Source of the DNA: Prochlorococcus sp. AG-418-K17
GTDB lineage: Bacteria; Cyanobacteriota; Cyanobacteriia; PCC-6307; Cyanobiaceae
Assembly: GCA_003214055.1 (NCBI GenBank)
Contig: QCMD01000004.1
Span: forward strand, 27,986-91,985
Direction: 5' to 3'
DNA length: 64,000 nucleotides
The notes under the pieces are model-generated. The model saw only the letters and a list, made by a program, of their open reading frames with translations. It did not search any database and had not been told where the DNA came from. Positions within the stretch are counted from its first letter, which is position 1. The number at the start of each line of letters is the position of its first letter. Below are positions 47,472 to 54,416 of this stretch, piece by piece. A program made the translations under genes and the position numbers.

Positions 47472-48242
47472 ATGGCTACTTTAGTCGCTGAAAATTTAAC
47501 CTTTGCATACACAAAAAAAAGTAAGCCAGCTTTGAATAATGTATCGGTTGAGATTAAACCTGGAACTCTAACAGCTTTAGTTGGCCCAAACGGCGCTGGT
47601 AAATCAACTCTTTTGAGAATATTGCAAGGACAAAATACTCCAGATAAAGGCGAAATAAAAATTGACGGTGAAAATTTATATAAATCTAGAGCTCTTGTGG
47701 CACTTATGCCTCAAAGAAGTTCTATGAATTGGAAGTTCCCCATTACAGTTGAAAAATTGGTATCTCTTGGTCAAATGAAGTATTCAAAATCAAGAAGTAA
47801 TAACCCCTTTCAAATTAAGACTCTTCTGGCATATCCTAATTCTTGGATTAATAAATGTTGTGAATTAGAGGCGACAATGCAAAGAGTAGGCATTGCAAAT
47901 TTGGCTAATAGAAGACTCGATTCTCTTTCAGGAGGACAGCAGCAAAGAGCTCTATTAGCAAAAACTCTTATGTCCCCTGCAAAAATATTTCTTTTAGATG
48001 AACCTTGTGCAGCTTTGGACCCACCTGCAAAGGAAGATTTTCTAAAAATTGTTCGTCAACTTGCGGATGCGGGACTTTCTTTGCTCGTAAGTAGCCATGA
48101 TTGGGGCGAGTCTTTAAATAACTATGATCAAGTAATCGTTCTTGATAAAAGTGTTTTGGCAGTTGGTAGTCCTGACCAAATAAAAGATAAATTAGAGGCT
48201 ATAAACATTAGCTCTATAAACGAAAATAATTTCTGTGATTAG
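47472..48242 (+). CDS. znuC: Zinc ABC transporter ATP-binding protein
   Basis: A 256-residue ATPase powering ZnuB. Walker A VGPNGAGKSTLLRILQG, Q-loop LMPQRSSMNWKFP, signature LSGGQQQRALLAKTLM, Walker B IFLLDEPCAALDPPA and the H-loop VSSHDWGE are all intact. A 20-30-residue insertion (LAYPNSWINKCCELEATM) precedes the signature. It is divergent from znuA. Its own permease gene lies beyond zur, which is on the other strand. Confidence 0.95.
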   Translation: MATLVAENLTFAYTKKSKPALNNVSVEIKPGTLTALVGPNGAGKSTLLRILQGQNTPDKGEIKIDGENLYKSRALVALMPQRSSMNWKFPITVEKLVSLGQMKYSKSRSNNPFQIKTLLAYPNSWINKCCELEATMQRVGIANLANRRLDSLSGGQQQRALLAKTLMSPAKIFLLDEPCAALDPPAKEDFLKIVRQLADAGLSLLVSSHDWGESLNNYDQVIVLDKSVLAVGSPDQIKDKLEAINISSINENNFCD

Positions 48243-48255
48243 AAAATGTTCCTTT

Positions 48256-48690
48256 TTAATTCTGAGCTTGATAACAGTTTTGGCAAAGCCCAAAATACTC
48301 GAGGGTATGGAACAACAATTGGAATTTCTTTGGATTTGTTTTGGGTGTATGAATATCTTTTACCGGGCATCCTTCCATTTTTGATGTCTCACCACATTGA
48401 ACACAGGTCAAATGATGAATATCTCTATCTACTGGAGTGTACAGAACCTCTCCTGTTGGGAGATGTCTAGAACGTATTAAGCCATGCTTTATCAGAACTT
48501 GAAGATTCCTGTAAACAGTCGTCAGTCCCATAGCCTTTCCGCTTTCTATCAATTGTCTATGCAACTCTTGACCAGTCAATTCATCATCACATTTATTAAG
48601 TTCTTCAAGAAGTTGTTCTTGTCTTTTGGTAATGTCAGACTTAGTTACCATTGTTTCCGAAATCATTTTTTGTCCCGTATTTTTGATCAT
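48256..48690 (-). CDS. zur: Zinc uptake regulator, Fur family
   Basis: A zinc-dependent repressor of zinc uptake. The winged-helix part contains ELTGQELHRQLIESGKAMGL and TTVYRNLQVLIKHGLI (recognition helix). The metal sites are visible: HHLTCVQCGETSKMEGCP and a second Cys pair in GLCQNCYQ (structural zinc). Starts at 48690, 48666 or 48651 are possible; M14 (MVTKSDITKRQ) is a natural N-terminus. It sits antisense between znuC (13 bp) and znuB (17 bp). Fur and PerR are less likely given the context. Confidence 0.9.
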   Translation of the reverse strand: MIKNTGQKMISETMVTKSDITKRQEQLLEELNKCDDELTGQELHRQLIESGKAMGLTTVYRNLQVLIKHGLIRSRHLPTGEVLYTPVDRDIHHLTCVQCGETSKMEGCPVKDIHTPKTNPKKFQLLFHTLEYFGLCQNCYQAQN

Positions 48691-48707
48691 ACCGAATCTT
48701 TCGAATA

Positions 48708-49493
48708 ATGTCTTTTATTAATAACAACTGGTGGCTGGTTCCATTAATAATAACTATATTCTCCGGGATCTTATGCCCAGCTATGGGAACTGTATTAATC
48801 ACTCATAAGAGATTATTACAAGTTAATTTAATCTCTCATTGTGTGTTGCCTGGACTTGCTCTCGCATTAGCGCTTGGAATTCATCCCTCAATTGGTGGCG
48901 TTATAAGTGGTCTTCTGGGCTCAGTAATTGCGGAAAGTTTAACTAATAGAAAAAGTGAAAATTATGAAGCAATAATGAACACAATATTAGCCGGAATGCT
49001 TGGGTTTGGAGTCCTTATAATCCCTCTACTCGGAATAAGGATTGATTTGGAGGCAGTATTATTTGGCGATTTATTGACAGCAAATTTTGGAGATTTACTT
49101 AGAACAATAATTGCTTTTTTAGTATTTATAATTTTAATGACTTTTGGATATGAAAAGGTTGTTTATGTTGGATTAGATCCAGAAGGTGCATCCGCGAGTG
49201 GTATAAACGTTTCTTTATTAAATCTTGCTTTGAGTTTTACAACGGCATTAGTAATTGTTAGTTCAATGTCAGCAGTGGGAGTAATTCTTGTAATTGCTCT
49301 TCTTTCTACGCCAACTTTGTTAGGGCTAAATAAGGCTCATAGTTTAAGAATTGCAATGATGAGGTCTTCATTTTTTGGATTATGTATCTCACTTCTTGGA
49401 TTTATTCTCTCTATAGTCTTTAATCTTTCGCCTGGACCTGCAATTAGCGTTATTTGTGTTGCGTCCCTTTTAATTCCTAAGCTTCGCAAATAA
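48708..49493 (+). CDS. znuB: Zinc ABC transporter permease
   Basis: A 261-residue ABC-3 family membrane permease with about eight helices: WWLVPLIITIFSGILCPAMG, the conserved HCVLPGLALALALGIHPSIG, TILAGMLGFGVLIIPLLGIR and VGVILVIALLSTPTLLGLN. It forms the Zn2+ channel with ZnuC and ZnuA. The start is 17 bp from the divergent zur start, so its promoter must overlap zur coding sequence unless it is read from znuC through the zur antisense strand. Confidence 0.94.
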   Translation: MSFINNNWWLVPLIITIFSGILCPAMGTVLITHKRLLQVNLISHCVLPGLALALALGIHPSIGGVISGLLGSVIAESLTNRKSENYEAIMNTILAGMLGFGVLIIPLLGIRIDLEAVLFGDLLTANFGDLLRTIIAFLVFIILMTFGYEKVVYVGLDPEGASASGINVSLLNLALSFTTALVIVSSMSAVGVILVIALLSTPTLLGLNKAHSLRIAMMRSSFFGLCISLLGFILSIVFNLSPGPAISVICVASLLIPKLRK

Positions 49494-49640
49494 TTAAATC
49501 TTAAATGTCCAATCAGAATTTAATGCTTGAGCTTCTGGATTGTTTTTTAAAGCTACTTCCATAGCTTCTTTTTTATTATTAGCTATAACAACTTCATCAA
49601 ATTCCTTTCCATTTTTTTTGAGACTTACTTTGAAACGCAT
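49494..49640 (-). CDS. Small hypothetical protein (48 aa)
   Basis: 48 residues: MRFKVSLKKNGKEFDEVVIA, then ANNKKEAMEVALKN and NPEAQALNSDWTFKI. A beta-alpha-beta pattern without a membrane segment, like other tiny cyanobacterial proteins that carry an 'A-x-N-x-x-E-A' helix. It abuts the znuB stop with no gap. Composition and a clean ATG make it likely real. Confidence 0.65.
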   Translation of the reverse strand: MRFKVSLKKNGKEFDEVVIANNKKEAMEVALKNNPEAQALNSDWTFKI

Positions 49641-49723
49641 AAAAATTATTTAATTAATCAAAAGTTAACCACTAAGCAACTAGATTTAAATACTTTTAAA
49701 AGTTAATTGATGAAATAGAAACT

Positions 49724-49972
49724 TTAGTTATTCTGAAGTTTTTCTAATACAGATTCTTTCTCAATCTTTGCTACATCCTGTAATCCATTAGCATCAAACC
49801 AAGGAGCGTTTTCCCAATTAAATCCTTCCCCAAAAGTATTATCGGGAGCAGCTACGTACCAGTGACATGACGAATCGGGAACATCTACAGCACATTTTGA
49901 CCAGTCAGCTTCCCATTGCGGAACTTGTACCCACATTACAGATGCTAATAAAAAAGAAAAAATAAAATTCAT
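49724..49972 (-). CDS. Small exported Trp/Cys-containing protein
   Basis: 82 residues with a signal peptide (FIFSFLLASVMWVQVPQWEA). The mature part has two Cys (WSKCAVDVPDSSCHWYV) and many Trp/Asn, e.g. NTFGEGFNWENAPWFDANGL. It looks like a conserved picocyanobacterial secreted or lumenal protein of unknown role. Confidence 0.68.
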   Translation of the reverse strand: MNFIFSFLLASVMWVQVPQWEADWSKCAVDVPDSSCHWYVAAPDNTFGEGFNWENAPWFDANGLQDVAKIEKESVLEKLQNN

Positions 49973-49981
49973 AATTAATGG

Positions 49982-50125
49982 TTAGCAAAATTTTGAAAGA
50001 TTTTTTTCACATTCTTTCTTTCTTTTCTTCCAGTAATTCTCAAGTATTTGATATTTATGCTTATTTTTAAATTGACTTAAATGAATATTATTTTTATTAA
50101 GGACCGAAGTATTTTTGATTTTCAT
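49982..50125 (-). CDS. Small basic hypothetical protein (47 aa)
   Basis: 47 residues, very basic: MKIKNTSVLNKNNIHL, then SQFKNKHKYQILENYWKKRKK, ending CEKNLSKFC. No ribosome site is evident. Coding potential is judged only from the ATG-to-stop length in AT-rich DNA and spacing next to another small gene, so moderate confidence. Confidence 0.4.
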   Translation of the reverse strand: MKIKNTSVLNKNNIHLSQFKNKHKYQILENYWKKRKKECEKNLSKFC

Positions 50126-50202
50126 GACTCAAGCTGTCTATGTAGAACATATTTAAGACACTTTATAGATTTTTTGAAGTGAATTTATACTTAATTTTTG
50201 CC

Positions 50203-50337
50203 TTACTTTTGTATAGGTAAGTATTTTTCGGGATTATCTTCTATATAAGTAAGCGAATATTTGACAACACCCACAATTACTGAAAAAAGAGCAATTGTCG
50301 AAATAATAAAAATGATTTTTTTGTAAATGCTTTTCAT
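50203..50337 (-). CDS. Single-helix membrane microprotein (44 aa)
   Basis: 44 residues: a basic start (MKSIYKK), one membrane helix (IIFIISTIALFSVIVGVV), then a short soluble tail (YIEDNPEKYLPIQK). The N-in basic/hydrophobic arrangement is that of a genuine membrane peptide. Function unknown. Confidence 0.55.
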   Translation of the reverse strand: MKSIYKKIIFIISTIALFSVIVGVVKYSLTYIEDNPEKYLPIQK

Positions 50338-50409
50338 GAATTTTTTATATTTTTGATTATTTTTTCGTCAACGCCCAATTTTTCTGAAAGATTTAAATAA
50401 TTAGTAATT

Positions 50410-50415
50410 TATACT
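50410..50415 (+). promoter_or_regulatory. Candidate -10 element of yfr10
   Basis: TATACT lies about 37 bp before the conserved hairpin of the Yfr10-like RNA and would start transcription near 50422. No other good -10 is seen between here and the hairpin. Confidence 0.4.
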
Positions 50416-50421
50416 GTAGCC

Positions 50422-50523
50422 TTTTCAATTACATACGGAGTAAATTAACTATATCAGAAACTCCTCACACACTTTTTTCTGATAACTTTAAAAGTACTCG
50501 ACCTCAATGTTTGAGTACTTTTT
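50422..50523 (+). ncRNA. yfr10: Yfr10-type sRNA (Yfr1-motif RNA)
   Basis: A perfect 9-bp stem, TATCAGAAA (50452-50460) with TTTCTGATA (50476-50484), displays the loop CTCCTCACACACTTT. The first 12 loop bases are identical to the core motif of Yfr1 at 22543-22554. A strong terminator hairpin follows (AAAAGTACTC/GAGTACTTTT). The Yfr10 family is known to share the Yfr1 motif with an otherwise different structure. The 5' end is inferred from TATACT and may be off by several bases. Confidence 0.85.
50490..50523 (+). terminator. Terminator of yfr10
   Basis: AAAAGTACTC (50490-50499) pairs perfectly with GAGTACTTTT (50513-50522), with a 13-nt loop and trailing T residues. Confidence 0.85.
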
Positions 50524-50599
50524 GTATTTTTTGTGATGTGACAGTTAAGATAGAGGTCTAATAGGGATTACATTTTTTAGAATAAGGTGTGATATTGGT

Positions 50600-50697
50600 T
50601 TTGTGTGTAGGAGGAATTGATTTAATTCAGTGGAAACAAGGTAACACTTGATTTAAATCAATTTTAAAAGATCTCTCGTAAAGAGAGATCTTTTTTT
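50600..50697 (+). ncRNA. yfr2: Yfr2-family sRNA
   Basis: Contains the Yfr2-type conserved loop GGAAACAAGGTAACAC (50632-50647) capped on a long stem: AATTGATTTAA pairs with TTAAATCAATT. The 5' part TGTGTGTAGGAG is nearly the reverse complement of the Yfr1/Yfr10 core. The 3' end is a classic terminator, AAAGATCTCTC/GAGAGATCTTT plus T-run. The start near 50600 is approximate (possible -10 GATATT at 50591). Yfr2 RNAs occur in several copies in Prochlorococcus; which copy this is cannot be told. Confidence 0.85.
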
Positions 50698-50698
50698 T
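50668..50698 (+). terminator. Terminator of yfr2
   Basis: AAGATCTCTC pairs with GAGAGATCTT around the loop GTAAA, followed by a run of T. A very strong intrinsic terminator. Confidence 0.92.
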
Positions 50699-50840
50699 GT
50701 GAATTATTAGAAATATAAAAAAATAAATATTTAATTCCTTATAGCCAGGAATTAATTTTTTACTCTAAAAATTAAGATAATTCTCGTAACAAACTAGTAG
50801 TTTAATTCGTTAGATTATGAAATATTGATTTCTTCTATTG

Positions 50841-51224
50841 ATGAAAAAACTTTTTCTTACTATTTTAATTTGTTCAAGCTTTTTATTCCCTTCTTCATCA
50901 TTTGCCTCACATTTAGAATTAAAACCATGTGTCGAAGTAGCTCACTGCGTACGAGAAGAATGGGAGGTTAATAATATTGAAGAACCTTTTGATAATATTA
51001 AAACATTAATCGAAAATACTCCGAGAACAGAGATTGTAGAAATTGATGGTGATTATCTTCATGCTGAGGCAACCAGTAAATGGATGAAGTATGTAGATGA
51101 CTTAGAAGTATCTTTTTTACCTGAATCAAAAATCTTATCAATAAGATCAGAATCAAGAGTTGGTGAAAGTGATTTGGGAGTGAATCAAAAAAGAGTTGAT
51201 TTACTAAAATCGAAAATGTTTTAG
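50841..51224 (+). CDS. Exported DUF1499 protein
   Basis: 127 residues with a signal peptide (LFLTILICSSFLFPSSSFA). The mature part is a DUF1499 domain: PCVEVAHCVREEW, FDNIKTLIENTPRTEIVEID, GDYLHAEATSKWMKYVDDLE and the typical IRSESRVGESDLGVNQKRVD. Function unknown; relatives occur in chloroplasts and cyanobacteria. The start is ATG 50841 (a TTG directly before it is not needed). Confidence 0.85.
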   Translation: MKKLFLTILICSSFLFPSSSFASHLELKPCVEVAHCVREEWEVNNIEEPFDNIKTLIENTPRTEIVEIDGDYLHAEATSKWMKYVDDLEVSFLPESKILSIRSESRVGESDLGVNQKRVDLLKSKMF

Positions 51225-51361
51225 CATCAAGAGTTGGAAAATATAATATTTTTTTTGTTTTTTGTATAACTTTTTCTATTTTTTAAAAAATATCGCAGAT
51301 AAAAAAGTAATAATTATAATAATGCTTTATTTATTGTAAATTTTAGATTTTCTTTAAAAAG

Positions 51362-51646
51362 ATGATCATAAATCTTATATATATACTCATAGCTAGTTTT
51401 GTTTCTTATTGGTTTTATAAAAATATCAAAAAAAATAGACTTATATGGTTAATCAAAGGTCTTTTGCAAATTGGGATATTAGTATTATTTATTGGAGGTT
51501 TTTTTAAAATATTTTTCAACTTACCCCCTAATTTATATATTAAAATAATTTTTCTTATTACTTATACGTGGTGCACTATTGGAATAAATGTGAACTTTAT
51601 GATTCCTTTAGTTGGTTTGATTGATCAAAAAATAGTAAAGAAATAA
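51362..51646 (+). CDS. Small multi-helix membrane protein, unknown
   Basis: 94 residues with about three hydrophobic helices (LIYILIASFVSYWFY, GLLQIGILVLFIGGFF, IIFLITYTWCTIGI). Lysine-rich ends suggest the N- and C-termini face the cytosol. No family recognised. Confidence 0.6.
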   Translation: MIINLIYILIASFVSYWFYKNIKKNRLIWLIKGLLQIGILVLFIGGFFKIFFNLPPNLYIKIIFLITYTWCTIGINVNFMIPLVGLIDQKIVKK

Positions 51647-51684
51647 AAGTAGAATATGACTTAATGCTTAGTAAAAAAATAAAT

Positions 51685-51834
51685 CTATTTCCTTAAATAT
51701 TCAATACAAAAATTTAGAAGATTTATTTTTTTTCCATTTGAAAGTCTTTTTCTTGTATACCTAGTCTTTAATGCCAAATCTGTCATTATATATATTCCAA
51801 AAAACAGAATGACTATTCCAATAAAGTATTTCAT
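51685..51834 (-). CDS. Single-helix membrane microprotein (49 aa)
   Basis: 49 residues: a membrane helix at the start (FIGIVILFFGIYIMTDLAL) and a strongly basic soluble half (TRYTRKRLSNGKKINLL). Clear ATG and hydrophobic/basic pattern, but no ribosome site or known family. Confidence 0.5.
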   Translation of the reverse strand: MKYFIGIVILFFGIYIMTDLALKTRYTRKRLSNGKKINLLNFCIEYLRK

Positions 51835-51864
51835 TATTTTTTATGTAATTACTATTTTAGAGAT

Positions 51865-52272
51865 TTAGTCATTGTGCCATCTAATTTTAATATCTATTTC
51901 TTTAGATAAATTTCTTGTAACTGGACATTCTTTGGAAGCTTTTTTTAAAAAATCAATAGTTTCATTTGAGGTGCTCTCTGGTATAAAAATATCTATTTTT
52001 AGTTCTTTTATCTTCCTCTCGCTATTTTGTGTCATTAGTTTTTCAATATTTAAATATATACCTTTTAAATCAAATCCTTTCGATTTGGCTTTAATTGCCA
52101 TGATGGTTAGCAGGCAAGTACCTAAAGATGTTGCTAATAAATCAGTTGGGGAAAAACTTTCACCTTTACCGCAGTGATCTAAAGGCGCATCCGTTCTAAT
52201 AACACTTCCAGATTGTAGATGAATAGCCTCACAGTTTAAATTTCCTAAATAAGAACATTTCAATTTAGTCAT
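51865..52272 (-). CDS. OsmC/Ohr family peroxiredoxin-like protein
   Basis: 135 residues of the OsmC fold, which reduces organic hydroperoxides with two reactive cysteines. The first is in LGTCLLTIMAIKAKSKGFD and the second in ASKECPVTRNLSKEID. DAPLDHCGKGESFSPTDLLA is the family N-terminal signature. Cytosolic. Spacing suggests it is transcribed alone. Confidence 0.9.
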   Translation of the reverse strand: MTKLKCSYLGNLNCEAIHLQSGSVIRTDAPLDHCGKGESFSPTDLLATSLGTCLLTIMAIKAKSKGFDLKGIYLNIEKLMTQNSERKIKELKIDIFIPESTSNETIDFLKKASKECPVTRNLSKEIDIKIRWHND

Positions 52273-52403
52273 TTTAAAAAAATTAAATTAGGAAATATTA
52301 TTAAAAAAATATTATGGAACATAACAAGATTATTTATCAAAAACAATTTTTTTATTTGTATATTAGTGGAGTATTAGGGAAATTCATCATTAAAATTTTG
52401 AAA

Positions 52404-52646
52404 TCAATTTTTATATCCATATTCCTTTAAGCAATACTCAATTAATTCAATTGATTTATTAGGTGTTCTTTTATTTTTATTATCTAGGTCGAAGCATTCA
52501 TTTAAAACACGTATAGATTCATTTAAGATTGATTCTTCTTTATTTTTTAAATCTTTAACTTGATTTATATAAATTATTTTTTTAATCCCAATAAAGGAAA
52601 ATATAGTTATCGATATTGTAAAAATTGCTATTTTGAATTTATTCAT
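52404..52646 (-). CDS. Small protein with N-terminal anchor, unknown
   Basis: 80 residues. The N-terminal hydrophobic helix (IAIFTISITIFSFIGI) could be a signal anchor. The rest is charged, with two Cys (NECFDLDNKN and IEYCLKEYGYK). No family recognised. Confidence 0.55.
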   Translation of the reverse strand: MNKFKIAIFTISITIFSFIGIKKIIYINQVKDLKNKEESILNESIRVLNECFDLDNKNKRTPNKSIELIEYCLKEYGYKN

Positions 52647-52710
52647 ATAATTAGTTATTTAAAATATTTTAATTTATTTAATATCTAAAAACTTTATATA
52701 GAAGATATAA

Positions 52711-52812
52711 CTAAGTAATAACATATGTAGCCGCTGTTATTACAATAGCTGTAATTGAAATGAAGAGGTATGGAACAATCTTTAGAGGTATATATAGATT
52801 ATTTTTAGACAT
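52711..52812 (-). CDS. Single-helix membrane microprotein (33 aa)
   Basis: 33 residues: MSKNNLYIPLKIVPY then LFISITAIVITAATYVIT. One membrane helix and almost nothing else, the layout of small photosystem or b6f subunits, though the sequence matches none I know. It is too short to be sure. Confidence 0.45.
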   Translation of the reverse strand: MSKNNLYIPLKIVPYLFISITAIVITAATYVIT

Positions 52813-52942
52813 AACTAAAACATTTATTTAAATTCTTACATTCTCTTTAAACTTAATAAGTCTTCAAATATACAAATAAAATTTCTTTGCAAAAATTCAT
52901 TCTTTTTAAAAGATTAACAAATTTATATTCATTGAATTTTCA

Positions 52943-53146
52943 TTAAATTTTCATTAAATAAAGTATCTCTAAATCCTGTCTTGAGTCCGATATTTTTCTT
53001 TTTAAGAAGATTAATTCTTCTTGGCTCATTTTTGATTCTTTTATCATCAATTCTGCTTGTTCAATAGCATGTTCTATATTTCTAATTTTAATTTCTCTTA
53101 TTGAGGGATTATCTTTACATGCTTTTTTAGTATTCGCATCTAACAT
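52943..53146 (-). CDS. Small helical hypothetical protein (67 aa)
   Basis: 67 residues, soluble and helical, e.g. IREIKIRNIEHAIEQAELMI then KESKMSQEELIFLKRKI. An amphipathic two-helix hairpin is likely. No recognised family. Isolated by AT-rich gaps on both sides; 52813-52942 holds nothing I can identify. Confidence 0.55.
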   Translation of the reverse strand: MLDANTKKACKDNPSIREIKIRNIEHAIEQAELMIKESKMSQEELIFLKRKISDSRQDLEILYLMKI

Positions 53147-53256
53147 ATGTACGAAAAAATCAGCTTGAATATAATTTAAATTAAAACTTTATTATGCTAC
53201 AACCGCAAATTTAATTAAAATAAATTATTATTTAAATAAGAACTTTAATCTTAGCT

Positions 53257-53289
53257 AACCCTCTCTTCAATTGATCGAGTGGGTTTTTT
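53257..53289 (+). terminator. Candidate rho-independent terminator
   Basis: AACCCTCTC (53257-53265) pairs with GAGTGGGTT (one mismatch), followed by seven or more T. No plus-strand gene lies directly upstream, so it may end an unseen RNA or act as an attenuator before the 53327 gene. Confidence 0.5.
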
Positions 53290-53293
53290 TTAT

Positions 53294-53308
53294 GGTGTAA
53301 TATACACC
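53294..53308. promoter_or_regulatory. Perfect palindrome overlapping the promoter of the 53327 gene
   Basis: GGTGTA-ATA-TACACC is a perfect 6-3-6 inverted repeat. It encloses a -10-like TAATAT and ends 18 bp before the TTG start at 53327, the usual position for a repressor site. The regulator is unknown. Confidence 0.45.
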
Positions 53309-53326
53309 TAGCATTTTATTACTAAT

Positions 53327-53701
53327 TTGGAAGATTCAAAACTTAATCCTGAGGAAAATAATTCAATCGAATCGGTCCCCAATTTGAATGAAGACAATAA
53401 AGATATTAATTTGGGGAATAAAAAAGATGAAAATGTTAAGGCATTTACAGAATTTCTAGAGAAAGCAAGTAATCAAGATTCTTCTGAAGAAAAAGAAAAA
53501 CTTGATTCTGAGAAACAAAAACTAAAAATTGACAAAACACTTTTTAAAAGATTTCTTAATAATGGATTTGATGGTATTTCAACTAATCCAAACTATAAAA
53601 TGTTGGCATTACTAATAATCCTTTTAATTAATTTGTCTCTATTTTTTGTGATTGGCAATATGGGTAAAGCGTTTTTAAGAAATGCAGGAATTATGGGTTA
53701 A
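53327..53701 (+). CDS. Acidic tail-anchored hypothetical protein
   Basis: 124 residues. A long acidic, Asn/Glu/Asp-rich soluble part (1-85) is followed by one C-terminal membrane helix (MLALLIILLINLSLFFVIG) and a short tail. It resembles picocyanobacterial tail-anchored proteins with disordered heads. The start is TTG at 53327 without a clear ribosome site. The 53-residue gene 97 bp downstream has the same design. Confidence 0.6.
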   Translation: MEDSKLNPEENNSIESVPNLNEDNKDINLGNKKDENVKAFTEFLEKASNQDSSEEKEKLDSEKQKLKIDKTLFKRFLNNGFDGISTNPNYKMLALLIILLINLSLFFVIGNMGKAFLRNAGIMG

Positions 53702-53798
53702 AAAATTATTTATTTCTTTTTGGATATTCATCTTTACAATTTTGATTCTTAAAATGAAACTGTGATATTTTCTTGTCAAATTAATATTTAAATAAAAT

Positions 53799-53960
53799 TT
53801 GGATAATAAAGAGCCAGAAAATCCAGTCGTTTATCTTTCTAATTTAGTTAAGAAATTAGATGTAAAAAACAGAAATGGTTTAGTAGCCCTAGCAATAGTA
53901 AACATTTTAGTAATTCTTTTATTTAAATTTTATTTGAAAGGATCTGGATTATTATCTTGA
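53799..53960 (+). CDS. Small tail-anchored hypothetical protein (53 aa)
   Basis: 53 residues from a TTG start: MDNKEPENPVVYLSNLVKKL, then a basic spacer and one membrane helix (LVALAIVNILVILLFKFYL). It looks like a shortened version of the preceding 124-residue protein (acidic start, C-terminal helix). No ATG alternative exists within the frame. Confidence 0.55.
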   Translation: MDNKEPENPVVYLSNLVKKLDVKNRNGLVALAIVNILVILLFKFYLKGSGLLS

Positions 53961-53978
53961 AATTGCCTGCTGGCAGTA

Positions 53979-54284
53979 TTATTCAGCATTTTCAAATTGC
54001 TTTGCTAATCTAAATAACTTCTTAATTATTAGAAAGCCACCATATGCTCCTGCCAGTAAAGGTAATGGGTTAGGGGAATAATCTGAATAATTTTTAACAC
54101 CCTCAACATATTCATAACCTGAACATTTAAGAAAGATAAAGCTAAAAAACGTGATAGTCCAACCAATGATACATAAAAAACCACCTTTTTTATCTCCTTC
54201 GTAGAATCTGTCTAGACCTAAGCCCCATTCTCCTATTAGGAATATTCCTCTAACAACTGAATTTTTTTCTTGATTTCTAAGCAT
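53979..54284 (-). CDS. TM2-domain-like membrane protein
   Basis: 101 residues with two to three helices. GLGLDRFYEGDKKGGFLCII followed by GWTITFFSFIFL matches the TM2 pattern (G-x-x-RFY-x-G-x-x-x-G). A third hydrophobic stretch lies near the C-terminus (LPLLAGAYGGFLII). Function unknown. A 17-bp perfect palindrome lies immediately upstream of its ATG. Confidence 0.78.
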   Translation of the reverse strand: MLRNQEKNSVVRGIFLIGEWGLGLDRFYEGDKKGGFLCIIGWTITFFSFIFLKCSGYEYVEGVKNYSDYSPNPLPLLAGAYGGFLIIKKLFRLAKQFENAE

Positions 54285-54292
54285 AATGAAAA

Positions 54293-54309
54293 ATGTTCAT
54301 TATGAACAT
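54293..54309. promoter_or_regulatory. Perfect 8-1-8 palindrome at the TM2-gene start
   Basis: ATGTTCAT-T-ATGAACAT reads identically on both strands and lies 9-25 bp upstream of the ATG (minus strand). A single-base centre rules out a hairpin, so a dimeric DNA-binding protein site over the leader or promoter is the likely meaning. No known box is matched. Confidence 0.5.
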
Positions 54310-54416
54310 AACTTATTTGTATTTAAGATGTGAGATGTTTTTATTAATAAATCTTTAAAATAAATATTTAATGGATTTATCCTATAAATTACTGAAAGTT
54401 TTAGTAAGTATTTTAA

